The notes: generated from the letters alone by a model not told the origin. 64,000 nucleotides of DNA from Phormidium tenue FACHB-886 (GCF_014764505.1 NZ_JACXWX010000006.1:62001-126000), one strand, 5' to 3'. Positions 53,177-62,609 are shown, numbered from the stretch's first letter. Translations and numbers: made by a program.

Positions 53177-54190
53177 ATGAATACATCATTACTTCCCGAC
53201 GGAGTGCCTCAAACAATCGCTCCCCTCCCCACGTCGCTAGAACTCTCGATTGTCGTGCCGGTCTACAACGAAGTGGAAAGCATCCCGCGGCTGGTTGAGG
53301 CGATCGCCACGGTCATGCACAGCCATCGCTATCGCTATGAAATTATCTGTGTTGATGATGGCTCCACGGATGGCTCCTCTGATCTGCTGCGCCAAATTGC
53401 TCACACTCGCCCCGACCTAAAAGCCGTCCTGCTTCGCCGTAACTATGGACAAACAGCAGCAATGGCGGCTGGGTTTAAGTACGCCCAAGGGCAAGTGATC
53501 GTTACGCTGGATGGCGATCTGCAAAATGATCCAGCCGATATTCCCCGACTGTTGGAAAAGCTAAATGAAGGCTATGACTTGGTGAGCGGCTGGCGCAAAC
53601 AGCGCCAAGATGCAGCGCTAACTCGTCTGCTGCCCTCGAAGATCGCCAACTGGCTTATCGCCAAAGTCACTGATGTCAACATCCACGACTATGGCTGCTC
53701 GCTCAAGGCATATCGATCGGAACTGGTGATGGATATGAACCTCTATGGTGAACTCCACCGCTTTTTGCCGGCCCTCGCCTTTATCGAAGGCGCCAGAATT
53801 GCCGAAATCCCAGTTCGCCATCATGCCCGTAAATTTGGATATAGCAAGTATGGCTTGGGGCGGACGTTCCGGGTGGTGATGGACTTGTTCACCATCTTTT
53901 TTATGAAGAAGTTCTTGACTCGCCCCATGCATGTGTTTGGGCTGTTTGGGCTGGTGGCAATGCTGTTGGGAATCGGCGTTGGTGTTTATTTGACTTTCCT
54001 CAAGCTGGTGCTAGGGCAAGACATCGGCGATCGTCCTCTGCTCATCCTCGCGGTCGTTCTCTTCCTGACTGGCGTACAGCTGATTTGCTTTGGCTTGCTC
54101 GCTGAGCTTTCCATGCGGACTTACCACGAATCGCAAAACCGCCCGATCTACCGCGTTCGAGAAGTCGTTGTCTCCAAAGCGGGTGAATAG
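53177..54190 (+). CDS. GT2 polyprenyl-phosphate glycosyltransferase
   Basis: 337 residues from ATG 53177; the frame reaches back to 53036 but overlaps the previous stop. The GT2 fold is clear: LSIVVPVYNEVESIPRLVEA, IICVDDGSTDGSSDLL and VIVTLDGDLQNDPADIPRLL (metal-binding DxD). Two C-terminal membrane helices (about 250-275 and 285-310) mark the DPM1/GtrB-like class that makes polyprenyl-phosphate sugars. Combined with the upstream flippase-like gene it suggests lipid-linked sugar export or lipid glycosylation; the sugar is unknown. Confidence 0.92.
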   Translation: MNTSLLPDGVPQTIAPLPTSLELSIVVPVYNEVESIPRLVEAIATVMHSHRYRYEIICVDDGSTDGSSDLLRQIAHTRPDLKAVLLRRNYGQTAAMAAGFKYAQGQVIVTLDGDLQNDPADIPRLLEKLNEGYDLVSGWRKQRQDAALTRLLPSKIANWLIAKVTDVNIHDYGCSLKAYRSELVMDMNLYGELHRFLPALAFIEGARIAEIPVRHHARKFGYSKYGLGRTFRVVMDLFTIFFMKKFLTRPMHVFGLFGLVAMLLGIGVGVYLTFLKLVLGQDIGDRPLLILAVVLFLTGVQLICFGLLAELSMRTYHESQNRPIYRVREVVVSKAGE

Positions 54191-54319
54191 AGCAATTCTT
54201 GCTTGGTGCTTCTAGGCTAAAAAACTATTCCAAAAACAAAGAGCAAAAAACAAAGGGGCAGTGTTGTCACGCCCCCCGCCTGCTGCAATCTATCGATCGC
54301 CTGCCCATCAATTGCCTTT

Positions 54320-54619
54320 TTAGTTGCTACCTGTAAAGGCAACTTCTGGAAACTTGGCTTGCGCTTCAGCCATCGTTTGCCGCTTCCCTTCTTCCTGCCA
54401 GTAGTTGATGACTTCTGTTGCTTTGTTCAGCAGCTCAATTCGATCGGTCTCAGAGATCCAGTGCTTTGCTTCTAGCTCTCCTTTTAGCTGCTCCCAAGCA
54501 TCATTGCGCGGCCAGAAGAAGTAAGACGTGAGAGGACTTGTCCCTTTCCCCACAATTTGGTCAACTGCCAGCGCCACGTCTTTCTCTAGCCAAAGAACTT
54601 TCAGAATAAACTTAGACAA
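54320..54619 (-). CDS. ycf65: 30S ribosomal protein PSRP-3 (Ycf65)
   Basis: 99 residues. PSRP-3 is the plastid/cyanobacterial-specific small-subunit protein. [40 protein letters not shown] and [20 protein letters not shown] are nearly invariant family blocks. The initiator is TTG at 54619, with GGGAGG upstream at good spacing (7 bases), and no usable ATG exists in frame. The downstream TPR/GT2 genes are convergent. Confidence 0.95.
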   Translation of the reverse strand: MSKFILKVLWLEKDVALAVDQIVGKGTSPLTSYFFWPRNDAWEQLKGELEAKHWISETDRIELLNKATEVINYWQEEGKRQTMAEAQAKFPEVAFTGSN

Positions 54620-54723
54620 ACGAACCTCCCGAACAGCCCCATGCCGTTCCGATCACTTACAACCCTTTATATTAATGCATGGTTACAAGAGATGACCAAT
54701 GCCCAACCCAAACCAGAGGAAGG

Positions 54724-55527
54724 ATGAATTCTGCGATCGTCGTTTTTGATATTGATGGAGTAGTCCGCGATGTAGGCGGCTCCTACCGCCGTGCCCTAGC
54801 AGACACGGTAGAGGAGTTTACTCAGGGCGCCTTCCGCCCTTCTCAGACAGATATTGATACCCTCAAAGCCGAAGGAGTTTGGAATAACGACTGGGAAGCT
54901 TCCAGAGAGCTAATCTACCGCTATTTTGAAGCACAGGGCAAAACGCGATCGCACCTCGGCTTAGACTATGGGGCAGTGGTTGCCTCTTTCCAGAGCCGTT
55001 ACCGAGGCGCAAATCCTGACAACCCAGACGGCTGGACAGGCTACATCACCCAAGAGCCACTGCTGATGCAGGCTGCTTACCTCAATCAACTCACGCAGTC
55101 CAAAATAGCCTGGGGATTTTTCAGCGGCGCAACCCGTGGCTCCGCAACTTATGTTCTCCAAAAAAGGTTGGGATTGCCAACTCCGGTGCTGATCGCCATG
55201 GAAGATGCGCCGGGCAAGCCCGATCCTGCTGGGCTTCTGCAGGTTGTCTCACAGCTAGAAACACAGCACGATCTCGGTTCCTCTACACCTGTCCTTTATG
55301 TAGGCGACACGGTTGCCGATATGCAAACCGTTGAGCAAGCCCGAGCTGAGCAGCCCGATCGCCTTTGGATTGCGGTCGGGGTGCTTCCTCCGCATGCTCA
55401 GCAATCGCCTGACTATGAAGTGGCTTACCAGCGCCAGCTCCAACAAACAGGCGCAGCAATCATCTTGCAGAACGTTGAGCAACTGGATGTAGCGCAAATT
55501 CGATCGTTGGTCGGCTATGGCAGCTGA
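54724..55527 (+). CDS. HAD-type hydrolase, TIGR01548-like
   Basis: 267 residues from ATG 54724, with GAGGAAGG directly upstream; the frame is open to 54679. HAD motifs: I in VVFDIDGVVRDVGGSYRRAL, II in FFSGATRGSATYVLQ, III near MEDAPGKPDPAG and IV in VLYVGDTVADMQTVEQARAE. The DIDGVVRDVGGSY start fits the TIGR01548 family, whose members are phosphatase-like and of unknown substrate. Cytoplasmic. No functional link to the neighbours is evident. Confidence 0.85.
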   Translation: MNSAIVVFDIDGVVRDVGGSYRRALADTVEEFTQGAFRPSQTDIDTLKAEGVWNNDWEASRELIYRYFEAQGKTRSHLGLDYGAVVASFQSRYRGANPDNPDGWTGYITQEPLLMQAAYLNQLTQSKIAWGFFSGATRGSATYVLQKRLGLPTPVLIAMEDAPGKPDPAGLLQVVSQLETQHDLGSSTPVLYVGDTVADMQTVEQARAEQPDRLWIAVGVLPPHAQQSPDYEVAYQRQLQQTGAAIILQNVEQLDVAQIRSLVGYGS

Positions 55528-55938
55528 TGAAAATTTTTCAATTTCTAAGTCTTTATGCCTGAACTACTGCGATCTAAGCTCGTGGTCTAGAGTGCTATGA
55601 TTCTAAGCCCATAGCTTAAAGGATAAAGGAAGGCAAAATCCTTGAATCCTATTTCTTGCCCAGTGCCTCAATCTTAAGCAGTAGCTTATAGAGCCATTCC
55701 AATCCCATGGAACTGACCCACTTGGGAAATGCAGAATCAGTGGGTTGCCCCTGCGTTGTAACCGAGCTTTGGTAGACGGTTTTCATGAGAACCTTTCAGG
55801 CAGTGTCTAGGGCAATGCTACTACTTAAGCGACGAGAGAGTATGAGTAGCTCACTACAATCATAGACAGGGCTGTTCAGGCTCTATGTGAAGTGTATATA
55901 AAGCACCGTAGAATTACTAACAAGATACAGAAACCAGG
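55528..55938. other. Intergenic region with a possible small gene
   Basis: 411 bases. Apart from the 45-codon minus-strand frame at 55649-55786 no gene is visible. Confidence 0.5.
55649..55786 (-). CDS. Possible 45-residue protein
   Basis: An ATG at 55786, preceded by AAAGG at 5 bases, opens 45 codons ending in TAG at 55649-55651. The peptide starts MKTVYQSSVTTQGQPTD and ends in a helix-like tract (MGLEWLYKLLLKIEALGKK). The amphipathic, basic C-terminal helix and the binding site make it plausible; there is no homology I can cite and its small size means it could be chance. Confidence 0.4.
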   Translation of the reverse strand: MKTVYQSSVTTQGQPTDSAFPKWVSSMGLEWLYKLLLKIEALGKK

Positions 55939-56184
55939 CTAGCTAAGCTTTTGATTAGGGTTGCCTTGCTTTTGAGCGCAGCTTTTTACTTTAGCTACCT
56001 TTCGTACCACTTCAGCAAACGACAGCGGAATTACAATGAACCAGAATGCTGACCCCAGTACTACCACTACCCAAGACAAGCGATGGATCTTAGGAGTGGA
56101 GTGATCAAGCAAAAAAGCGCTAAGTAATATCAGGAAGACAAAGAGGGCAACAGTCAGATAAACAGCGAGAAAACTAGCTTGCAT
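55939..56184 (-). CDS. Small two-helix membrane protein
   Basis: 81 residues from ATG 56184 (MQASFLAVYLTVALFVFLIL); the frame is open from a TTG at 56202. Two hydrophobic helices (about 3-24 and 36-58) separated by a short polar loop (DHSTPKIHR), then a basic tail. No family recognised. It stands 121 bases past the start of the next minus-strand gene's stop region and could share its transcript. Confidence 0.65.
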   Translation of the reverse strand: MQASFLAVYLTVALFVFLILLSAFLLDHSTPKIHRLSWVVVVLGSAFWFIVIPLSFAEVVRKVAKVKSCAQKQGNPNQKLS

Positions 56185-56305
56185 TCCCGTAGCCTGCGGC
56201 AATTATAGGTATATATAGTATCAAGCTGCTTGCATCCTGTCTGCAGAATCGCCTGTCCCTTCAACAATCGTTAAGTATTGTGCTAGTTCAGTATTGCGCT
56301 AAGTA

Positions 56306-57256
56306 TCACTGCAGCCCAGCAAACCGATCGCTTGCCTCGATCAAGGCGGTGCGGATGCCCGGTTCAGTCATGGAGTGTCCGGCATCTGGCACCACCACAA
56401 ATTCAGCGTCAGGCAAAGCCTGATGAAGTTCCCATGCCGATATCATTGGGCAAACGACATCGTAACGCCCTTGCACAATCACGACTGGCAGATGACCAAT
56501 TCGATCGCAGTTTGTCAGAAGTTGGTCTTCTGCTGCAAAAAAACCTTTGTTAACAAAGTAATGGCACTCAATTCGGGCAAAAGCATCTGCAAATAAGCTG
56601 TCGCCAAAGCGCTGCTGCAGCCCAACATCGGGAAGCAGTTTGCTGGTACTGGCTTCCCAAATTGACCAAGCACGGGCTGCCTGCAGCCGAGTTGCAGGGT
56701 CATCACTAGTCAGGCGTTTATAGTATGCGGCAATCAAATCCTGCCGTTCTTCCAGCGGAATCGGCTGCAGGTAATTTTCCCAAGCGTCTGGAAATAGGTA
56801 GCTTGCGCCTTCTTGGTAAAACCAGCGCAATTCTTTCTGTCTTAATAGAAAGATCCCCCGCAAAATTAATCCATTGCAGGCGTTTGGATGAGTTTGGCTA
56901 TAGGCTAGCGACAGAGTACTGCCCCAGCTACCGCCAAAGACTACCCATCGGTCGATTCCTAAATGCTGCCGGATCTTCTCAATATCACTAACCAAATCCC
57001 AGGTTGTATTTTCGCGTAGCTCTGCATGAGGGGTGCTGCGCCCACAGCCCCGCTGGTCAAACAAGATAATGCGCCACTTCTTCGGATTAAAATACTGCCG
57101 ATACAAGGCATCAATGCCGCCACCCGGTCCACCATGAAGAAAAATAACGGGCTGACCGTTGGGGTTGCCAGCCTGTTCGACGTACAGTGTATGTAGCTCA
57201 GAAACTGGTAACGTTTCGGTATGGTAGGGGACGATCGCCGGATAGAGTTGTCGCAT
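56306..57256 (-). CDS. pip: Prolyl aminopeptidase
   Basis: 316 residues, the normal length. It removes N-terminal proline from peptides. Signs of the S33 family: VIFLHGGPGGGIDALYRQYF, the DQRGCGRSTPHAEL block, nucleophile GGSWGSTLSLAYSQTHP, acid VQGRYDVVCPM and His VVPDAGHSMTEPG. No signal peptide, so cytoplasmic. It is divergent from the 57345 gene. Confidence 0.95.
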   Translation of the reverse strand: MRQLYPAIVPYHTETLPVSELHTLYVEQAGNPNGQPVIFLHGGPGGGIDALYRQYFNPKKWRIILFDQRGCGRSTPHAELRENTTWDLVSDIEKIRQHLGIDRWVVFGGSWGSTLSLAYSQTHPNACNGLILRGIFLLRQKELRWFYQEGASYLFPDAWENYLQPIPLEERQDLIAAYYKRLTSDDPATRLQAARAWSIWEASTSKLLPDVGLQQRFGDSLFADAFARIECHYFVNKGFFAAEDQLLTNCDRIGHLPVVIVQGRYDVVCPMISAWELHQALPDAEFVVVPDAGHSMTEPGIRTALIEASDRFAGLQ

Positions 57257-57344
57257 AGGATGTATATATAGAGGTGGAACAAACTAAACGCGCAGGCGGA
57301 TGAAGACCCCCTGCTGCCACAAGTTTAGAGTGAGAAACTGTGAC

Positions 57345-57767
57345 ATGAATTCTTCAGCTGAGTTCCAACCTAACCAAATTCTCTATCTGCAACATCAGGC
57401 GACTCGCCTCTACGCAGAAGTGATTCAAATTGTCCCAGAGCGAAAAATGGGATGGGTGCGTCCGCTGGCAATGGTAGAACTGCCCAATGAGGAGGACTGG
57501 CACTCAGCACCACTTCAGTTTGATGATGCAATGGGACGGCTACTCCTGCACGATCTACAGCAGGGAGCGGATCTACTTTGCCCATTGTCTCTATTTCAAA
57601 TGGCTTTAGACACAGAAGTCGTGCCAATCCTAATGGCGCTAGAAACGTTTAAGCACCAGACGGCCGTAGCTCAGGCAACTTTGGAACCAAGCCAAACTGC
57701 CCACCGCCAGCTTCAAGAGTTCATCCACCGCCTCTGGCAAGCTTATCCTCAGGCGTTTCAACCCTGA
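57345..57767 (+). CDS. Conserved hypothetical cyanobacterial protein
   Basis: 140 residues from ATG 57345 (MNSSAEFQPNQILYLQHQAT); an in-frame ATG at 57300 would extend it. The first 90 residues (RLYAEVIQIVPERKMGWVRP, then FDDAMGRLLLHDLQQGADLL) have a beta-rich look and are followed by a helical end with WQAYPQAF. I recall proteins of this kind in other cyanobacteria but no function. No membrane segment. Confidence 0.7.
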   Translation: MNSSAEFQPNQILYLQHQATRLYAEVIQIVPERKMGWVRPLAMVELPNEEDWHSAPLQFDDAMGRLLLHDLQQGADLLCPLSLFQMALDTEVVPILMALETFKHQTAVAQATLEPSQTAHRQLQEFIHRLWQAYPQAFQP

Positions 57768-57835
57768 GCCAAAACCCAAATCGCCAGACTTACAGAAATC
57801 TATATAAACATTGCCAGTCCCAACCCAGGCAGATC

Positions 57836-58030
57836 CTATGGATTTGGCACTAGCCGAACACGTCCTGCATCCATCTCAGACATCAATAGCTCTAGCGCTT
57901 CGTAGTCTACATCAGAAATGTAGCCGAGGCGAGTCAACTCATAGTTAATCTCGTTCTCGATGTCTGGGGTTAATTGTCGGATGTGGAGCGCCTTGGCAAC
58001 GAGTTGCCGAATCACATGGGAAGGTTTCAT
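57836..58030 (-). CDS. Conserved hypothetical small protein
   Basis: 64 residues from ATG 58030 (MKPSHVIRQLVAKALHIRQL). The frame is open upstream to 58237, but residues there look unlike coding sequence, and the conserved block IENEINYELTRLGYISDVDY with ALELLMSEMDAGRV sits wholly after this ATG. ATG 58108 is an alternative. The protein is acidic and helical; function unknown. Confidence 0.7.
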   Translation of the reverse strand: MKPSHVIRQLVAKALHIRQLTPDIENEINYELTRLGYISDVDYEALELLMSEMDAGRVRLVPNP

Positions 58031-58865
58031 AGCAATTGCACAATAAGTGGAGGAGGCATCCTTGAATCTGTCGTCCTCATCTTCTTGCAGATAGCCCGGT
58101 CTTCCCATGATCCAGAACGCCTGCGAGGAGTGATTCTGATCACAGTTCAGTGAAGGACACAAATGGCTGCTATCCGCTTGCAACTCAGCTTTTGTCCAAC
58201 AGATAGAGATGCGTATATGGATATTACCCTGCATCACTCTCAGTTCTAGAGAGTGTCAACTACTCTTAAGGATTTACGTCTTCATACCTTAAGTTTAACG
58301 TTTACTGGCGTTTCAGGTTTTGCGGAAACCAAGGCTCCTGGATTGAAGACAGAGATGTACTAAAGCGGGAAAGCAAAAGTAGCCACTGATGCATTTTGTT
58401 TCCGTAAATCTACGCGATACTTATTTGCACTGAAGAAGGTGCAAATTTCAATTTGTTAAATGTAGTAACTAAATGTTGAATAAGTAGGGGTAGCTAGCCC
58501 TTAGCTTTTTTGCGTTTAAGAAATCTGAAGAGTTCCACCGAAGCAGCTTTCAAGCGATCGCAGCAGCGCAGAGCGATCGTTCAATTTGTGTAGGTTATTT
58601 AAAGGTTAAAGAAGGATAAACCCTCTTTGGCGCATCCTCCGGAAGACATAGAAAGATCTACATCTCTATCGTTTTGTATTTCTGAATACTCTACCGTAGG
58701 AACACTTACTGAAAACTTTAAACAGTAAGTGAAAATTGATAAAGATTTCGCGAAATACTCCGGAAGATCTAGTCTGCGCCTAGTCTCCGAAGCTATTGTC
58801 GGTTCATTCCGGAAGCAGTTTTCCAAGTTGGCAGTCATTACGCTGAGGTAGTTAGGATTCGGATA
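58031..58865. other. Long intergenic region upstream of the STAS gene
   Basis: 835 bases with no supported gene. A minus-strand frame at 58599-58931 overlaps the STAS start and has no family signs. Visible structure: CACTTACTG (58703-58711) facing CAGTAAGTG (58723-58731), and the octamer TCCGGAAG three times (58638, 58759, 58808). Confidence 0.55.
58703..58731. repeat. 9-bp inverted repeat in the STAS leader
   Basis: CACTTACTG (58703-58711) and its exact complement CAGTAAGTG (58723-58731) with an 11-base AT-rich spacer, 135-163 bases before the STAS start. Not followed by a T-run on the plus strand, so an operator or leader hairpin is more likely than a terminator. Confidence 0.55.
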
Positions 58866-59213
58866 ATGCAAAGCACTCTCGTACACTCTCTCGCTCACTC
58901 TAAAGCGGCGGTTGTTCAACCCTACGGTCACATCAATGCAGAAAACGCAGAACGGCTGAAGCAGCAGCTGGTAGAAAAAGTTTCAAATCAAGAGCATGCT
59001 TCGCTGCTAGTCGATATGACTAAAGTCGAGTCGTTAGATAGTCACGGTTTGATGGCATTGGTCTCCGCACTAACTCTGGCGCAGCGCATGAACAAGCAGT
59101 TCAGTTTGTTTGGCGTTTCTCCAGCTGTGCGAATTGTTCTTGAATTGACTCAGCTCGATCGCATCTTCGAAATCTTTGAAGACCATCCTGAACTGGAAGC
59201 ACTGGCTGCCTAG
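58866..59213 (+). CDS. STAS domain protein (anti-sigma-factor antagonist-like)
   Basis: 115 residues, one STAS domain. The phosphorylatable Ser59 lies in VESLDSHGLMALVSALTLAQ, matching SpoIIAA-type antagonists (D-S-x-G), and INAENAERLKQQL opens the fold. In partner-switching systems the unphosphorylated form binds an anti-sigma kinase; no such kinase or SpoIIE-like phosphatase is adjacent, although a stray sigma factor is at the left end of the window, 57 kb away. Role inferred. Confidence 0.88.
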   Translation: MQSTLVHSLAHSKAAVVQPYGHINAENAERLKQQLVEKVSNQEHASLLVDMTKVESLDSHGLMALVSALTLAQRMNKQFSLFGVSPAVRIVLELTQLDRIFEIFEDHPELEALAA

Positions 59214-59441
59214 AGGGATAGTTCTGCCACTATTCAATACCCCACTACTCCATACCCTAGTCGATTAGCTCAGCTCATCAATCAGGATCCCGGCTGTCTG
59301 CGAACAGATGCGAAAGAAATCTGTTCCATTTCAGTTGGGGTCTTCTGTTTGGGCTGTTGGAACTCCACACAATCAACAGTTTATTGAAGCGGCTAGCGCT
59401 ATAGTGATCGATGGAGCTAGTCCTGATTGAAAGGGGTTGCT

Positions 59442-62081
59442 GTGGCGGTTGCAGTTGAAAAGCTATTGACATCGGAGATTCTACGTCCGGCTCGCTATTT
59501 GGGCAATGAGCTAGGAGCTATTCACAAGCCTTGGGCTGAAACTATGGTGCGGTGGGTGCTAACCTACCCAGAGATTTATGAAGTGGGTGCTTCCAACTTG
59601 GGGCACATCATCCTCTATAGCATCCTCAACGCCCAGCCTCGGCAGCTCTGCGATCGCGCCTATCTCCCTGCCTCTGATCTGGTAGCCAAATTGCGATCGA
59701 CCCAAACGCCCTTGTTTGCCGTAGAGTCGCGGCGATCGCTTACTGAGTTCGATATTTTGGGTTTTAGCCTCAGCTACGAGCTGGGAGCTACCAACATTTT
59801 AGAAATGCTGGACTTAGCAGGCGTTCCCCTGACTTGGCAAGAACGCAATGCAGCAGGTGTTTGGGATGTTCAGCAGGGCAGCTATCCGCTTATTTTTGCC
59901 GGTGGACAAACAGCAACCTCTAACCCTGAACCTTATACAGAGTTTTTGGATTTTGTAGCGCTCGGCGATGGAGAAGAACTGCTTCCAGAGATTGGGCTGG
60001 TTTTGGAAGAAGGTAAACAGGCAGGGTTGAGCCGTGAGGAACTGCTGCTGGATCTGGCGCAAATTCCGGGCGTATATGTGCCGCAGTTTTACAATATGGC
60101 AGCCGATGGCTCGGTGTATCCCAATCGTCCAGATGTGCCAGAGCGAATTCTGCGAAGGGTTGCAACGCCTTTGCCCGCCTATTCGATTGGGCTAGTTCCC
60201 TATATTGAAACCGTTCACGATCGCCTCGTTGTCGAGATTCGGCGGGGCTGTACCCGTGGCTGTCGGTTTTGCCAGCCCGGAATGCTGACCCGTCCGGCGC
60301 GAGATGTGGAGCCAGCTCAAGTGGTTGATGCAATCACTGATGGCATGCGAGCAACGGGCTACAGCGAATTCTCACTGCTGTCGCTAAGCTGTTCTGATTA
60401 TTTGGCCTTGCCTGCAGTAGGCGTTGAGATCAAGAACCGGCTCAAAGATGAGAACATTACGCTATCTTTGCCTAGCCAACGGGTCGATCGCTTTGACGAA
60501 AACATTTCCAACATTCTGGGTGGAACGCGCCAGTCAGGGCTAACCTTTGCGCCAGAAGCCGGAACCCAGCGGCTGCGCGACATCGTCAATAAAGGATTGA
60601 CTAATGAGGAACTGTTGCGTGGGGTTAAGACTGCCTACGAGCAGGGCTGGGATAAGATCAAACTCTACTTCATGATCGGGCTACCGGGCGAGACAGACGC
60701 TGATGTATTGGGGATTGCAGAAACAGTACGCTGGCTCAAGCGCGAATGTCGGGGGAAGCGGCAGCTCAACTTCAATATAACGATTTCTAACTTTACGCCC
60801 AAGCCCCATACGCCGTTTCAATGGCATTCGGTTTCCACGGTAGAATTTCAACGCAAGCAAGCGCTGCTGCGTCAAGAATTTAAGACAATTCGCGGGCTGA
60901 AGGCGAACTTCACGGATGTTCGCATCTCTGCAATGGAAGATTTTGTGGGACGGGGCGATCGCCGCCTAGCAGGAGTAGTCCGTCGGGCTTGGGAACTGGG
61001 AGCTGGCATGGATGCTTGGTGGGAAAGCCTCGATCGTGCCTATGCAGCCTGGGCACAAGCGATCGACGAATCGAACCTCACCTGGAAGTACCGCCAGGTT
61101 GAAAATGGCGAGTGGAATGTGATGGATCGGGGTGAGCCGTTGTCGAGCTTGGATGCACCCTTGCCCTGGGATCATTTGGACACTGGCATCGACAAGGCAT
61201 GGCTGAAGGCAGATTTGCAGCGGGCGCTAGAAGCAGCAACAGTCCCAGACTGCTCGTTCGAGGGGTGTTCTCACTGCGGAGTCTGTGGAGCTGATTTCGG
61301 ACACAATGTAGTTGTGCCGCCGCTGCCGATTCCCCAGTTTGAAGGGCAGTTCGTGCCAAATCAAAATCGGGCGCAGCGAATGCGGGTTTGGCTAGGCAAA
61401 CTGGGCAGTCTGGCGCTGGTCAGCCATTTAGACTTACTGCGGCTGTTCGATCGGGCGATTCGACGGGCAGCTCTGCCGATCGCCTTTACAGGAGGCTTTC
61501 ATCCAGGTCCTCGGATTGCTGCAGCCAATGCATTGCCGTTGGGTGCAACAAGTTCGGGCGAAATTGTTGATTTTGACCTGACTCAAACTCTGTCTGTTGA
61601 AGAGTTTCAGCAGAAGCTAGCAGCCCAATTGCCCGCTGAAATGCCGATCTATCGAGTGGAAACGATCGCACCTAACTCTGATTCTGCCACTCACCTGCTG
61701 GAACAGGCAGAATACTTAATTGCATTGGCTCCCCTTGCAGAAATTGCCCCTACCTCCGCCCAATGGCAGCAGTGGATTGAGCAAATATTAGCCACTTCTG
61801 AAATTTGGATGGAACAAACTACTAAATCTGGGCAGATCCGATCAGTAAATTTACGCGAGCGACTGTTTGAGCTGCAATGGCTAGCAGTACCCTCTCCCCT
61901 GCTTCAGCGTCCTGATGGCTTAGACGGGAGTGCTACCACGCTGCGATTTGTTGGTAGCTGCCGCAATGACGGCACGCTCCTTCGTCCAGAGCATATTGTT
62001 TACATGCTGCAACAGATTGCCCATCAAGAATTTCATCTCCAGCAGATTCATCGTCAACAGCTTTTGCTGAGGCAAGCTTAA
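59442..62081 (+). CDS. Radical SAM protein TIGR03960 with C-terminal DUF2344
   Basis: 879 residues from GTG 59442, with AAGGGG 5 bases upstream; the frame also has a TTG at 59427. N-terminal B12-binding-like part (RWVLTYPEIYEVGASNLGHI, then DILGFSLSYELGATNILEML), then the radical SAM domain with the iron-sulfur motif RGCTRGCRFCQPG (about 268-280), and a C-terminal DUF2344 domain (RVWLGKLGSLALVSHLDLLR). A zinc-like Cys cluster, CSFEGCSHCGVCG, lies between them. The gene commonly precedes RNase E in cyanobacteria, as here; the reaction is unknown. Confidence 0.93.
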   Translation: MAVAVEKLLTSEILRPARYLGNELGAIHKPWAETMVRWVLTYPEIYEVGASNLGHIILYSILNAQPRQLCDRAYLPASDLVAKLRSTQTPLFAVESRRSLTEFDILGFSLSYELGATNILEMLDLAGVPLTWQERNAAGVWDVQQGSYPLIFAGGQTATSNPEPYTEFLDFVALGDGEELLPEIGLVLEEGKQAGLSREELLLDLAQIPGVYVPQFYNMAADGSVYPNRPDVPERILRRVATPLPAYSIGLVPYIETVHDRLVVEIRRGCTRGCRFCQPGMLTRPARDVEPAQVVDAITDGMRATGYSEFSLLSLSCSDYLALPAVGVEIKNRLKDENITLSLPSQRVDRFDENISNILGGTRQSGLTFAPEAGTQRLRDIVNKGLTNEELLRGVKTAYEQGWDKIKLYFMIGLPGETDADVLGIAETVRWLKRECRGKRQLNFNITISNFTPKPHTPFQWHSVSTVEFQRKQALLRQEFKTIRGLKANFTDVRISAMEDFVGRGDRRLAGVVRRAWELGAGMDAWWESLDRAYAAWAQAIDESNLTWKYRQVENGEWNVMDRGEPLSSLDAPLPWDHLDTGIDKAWLKADLQRALEAATVPDCSFEGCSHCGVCGADFGHNVVVPPLPIPQFEGQFVPNQNRAQRMRVWLGKLGSLALVSHLDLLRLFDRAIRRAALPIAFTGGFHPGPRIAAANALPLGATSSGEIVDFDLTQTLSVEEFQQKLAAQLPAEMPIYRVETIAPNSDSATHLLEQAEYLIALAPLAEIAPTSAQWQQWIEQILATSEIWMEQTTKSGQIRSVNLRERLFELQWLAVPSPLLQRPDGLDGSATTLRFVGSCRNDGTLLRPEHIVYMLQQIAHQEFHLQQIHRQQLLLRQA

Positions 62082-62609
62082 ACTTCAGAGGCATCAAGCT
62101 TTTCTAGTTGCTTTTTAAGGCGCTTTTTAAGGCTCAGTTTGGGCTGAATTAGACGCTTGTACTTATATTTTCACAAATTATTTACTTCTACTGATAGCGC
62201 GATCGATTTGACGCGCTATAATTCCAATCAAGAGAGCCGTTGCAGACAGGTATCTCTCAAGCCGCCAGTGGTTTAATCGGCGCTACGGATTGAGCCGTCT
62301 GCTTCAGCAAAGCTTTTACTTTAACCGTCGATTGTTAGATGCCTATCTCTTAGGGAGGGTATCTATCGAAGGGCTAGCTACCCGTCGTTGATTCGATCGT
62401 TCGTTGTTTGCCTAGCCATCTGAGCATTTCGGATAGGTGCGGGCTAGACCTTTCCCTGCCTAGAGCTGCCTTATTAAAGGTTTCACAGGATAAGACAACT
62501 CTGTGGCTCCGTCCCAGCATCCCAGATTTTTTACTTAGCCATGTAGCACAGCACGAACGGCACAGATGAAGCCACTGCCGTTATGGCTGACCGTTTTTGA
62601 GGAAATTGA
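62082..62609 (+). promoter_or_regulatory. Long RNase E leader region
   Basis: 528 bases between the radical-SAM stop and rne. TATAAT at 62217-62222 is the best -10 candidate, which would give a leader of roughly 380 bases; no good -35 is seen. The leader has a U-rich stretch ending TTTTTTACTTAG near 62530 and several short G/C hairpins. RNase E genes often have long, self-cleaved leaders that allow feedback; here that is inference from length and U-richness. Confidence 0.5.

Noticed and set aside
58599-58931. 110-codon minus-strand frame
   Set aside because: It overlaps the start of the STAS gene and covers the repeat-rich leader; no homology signs.
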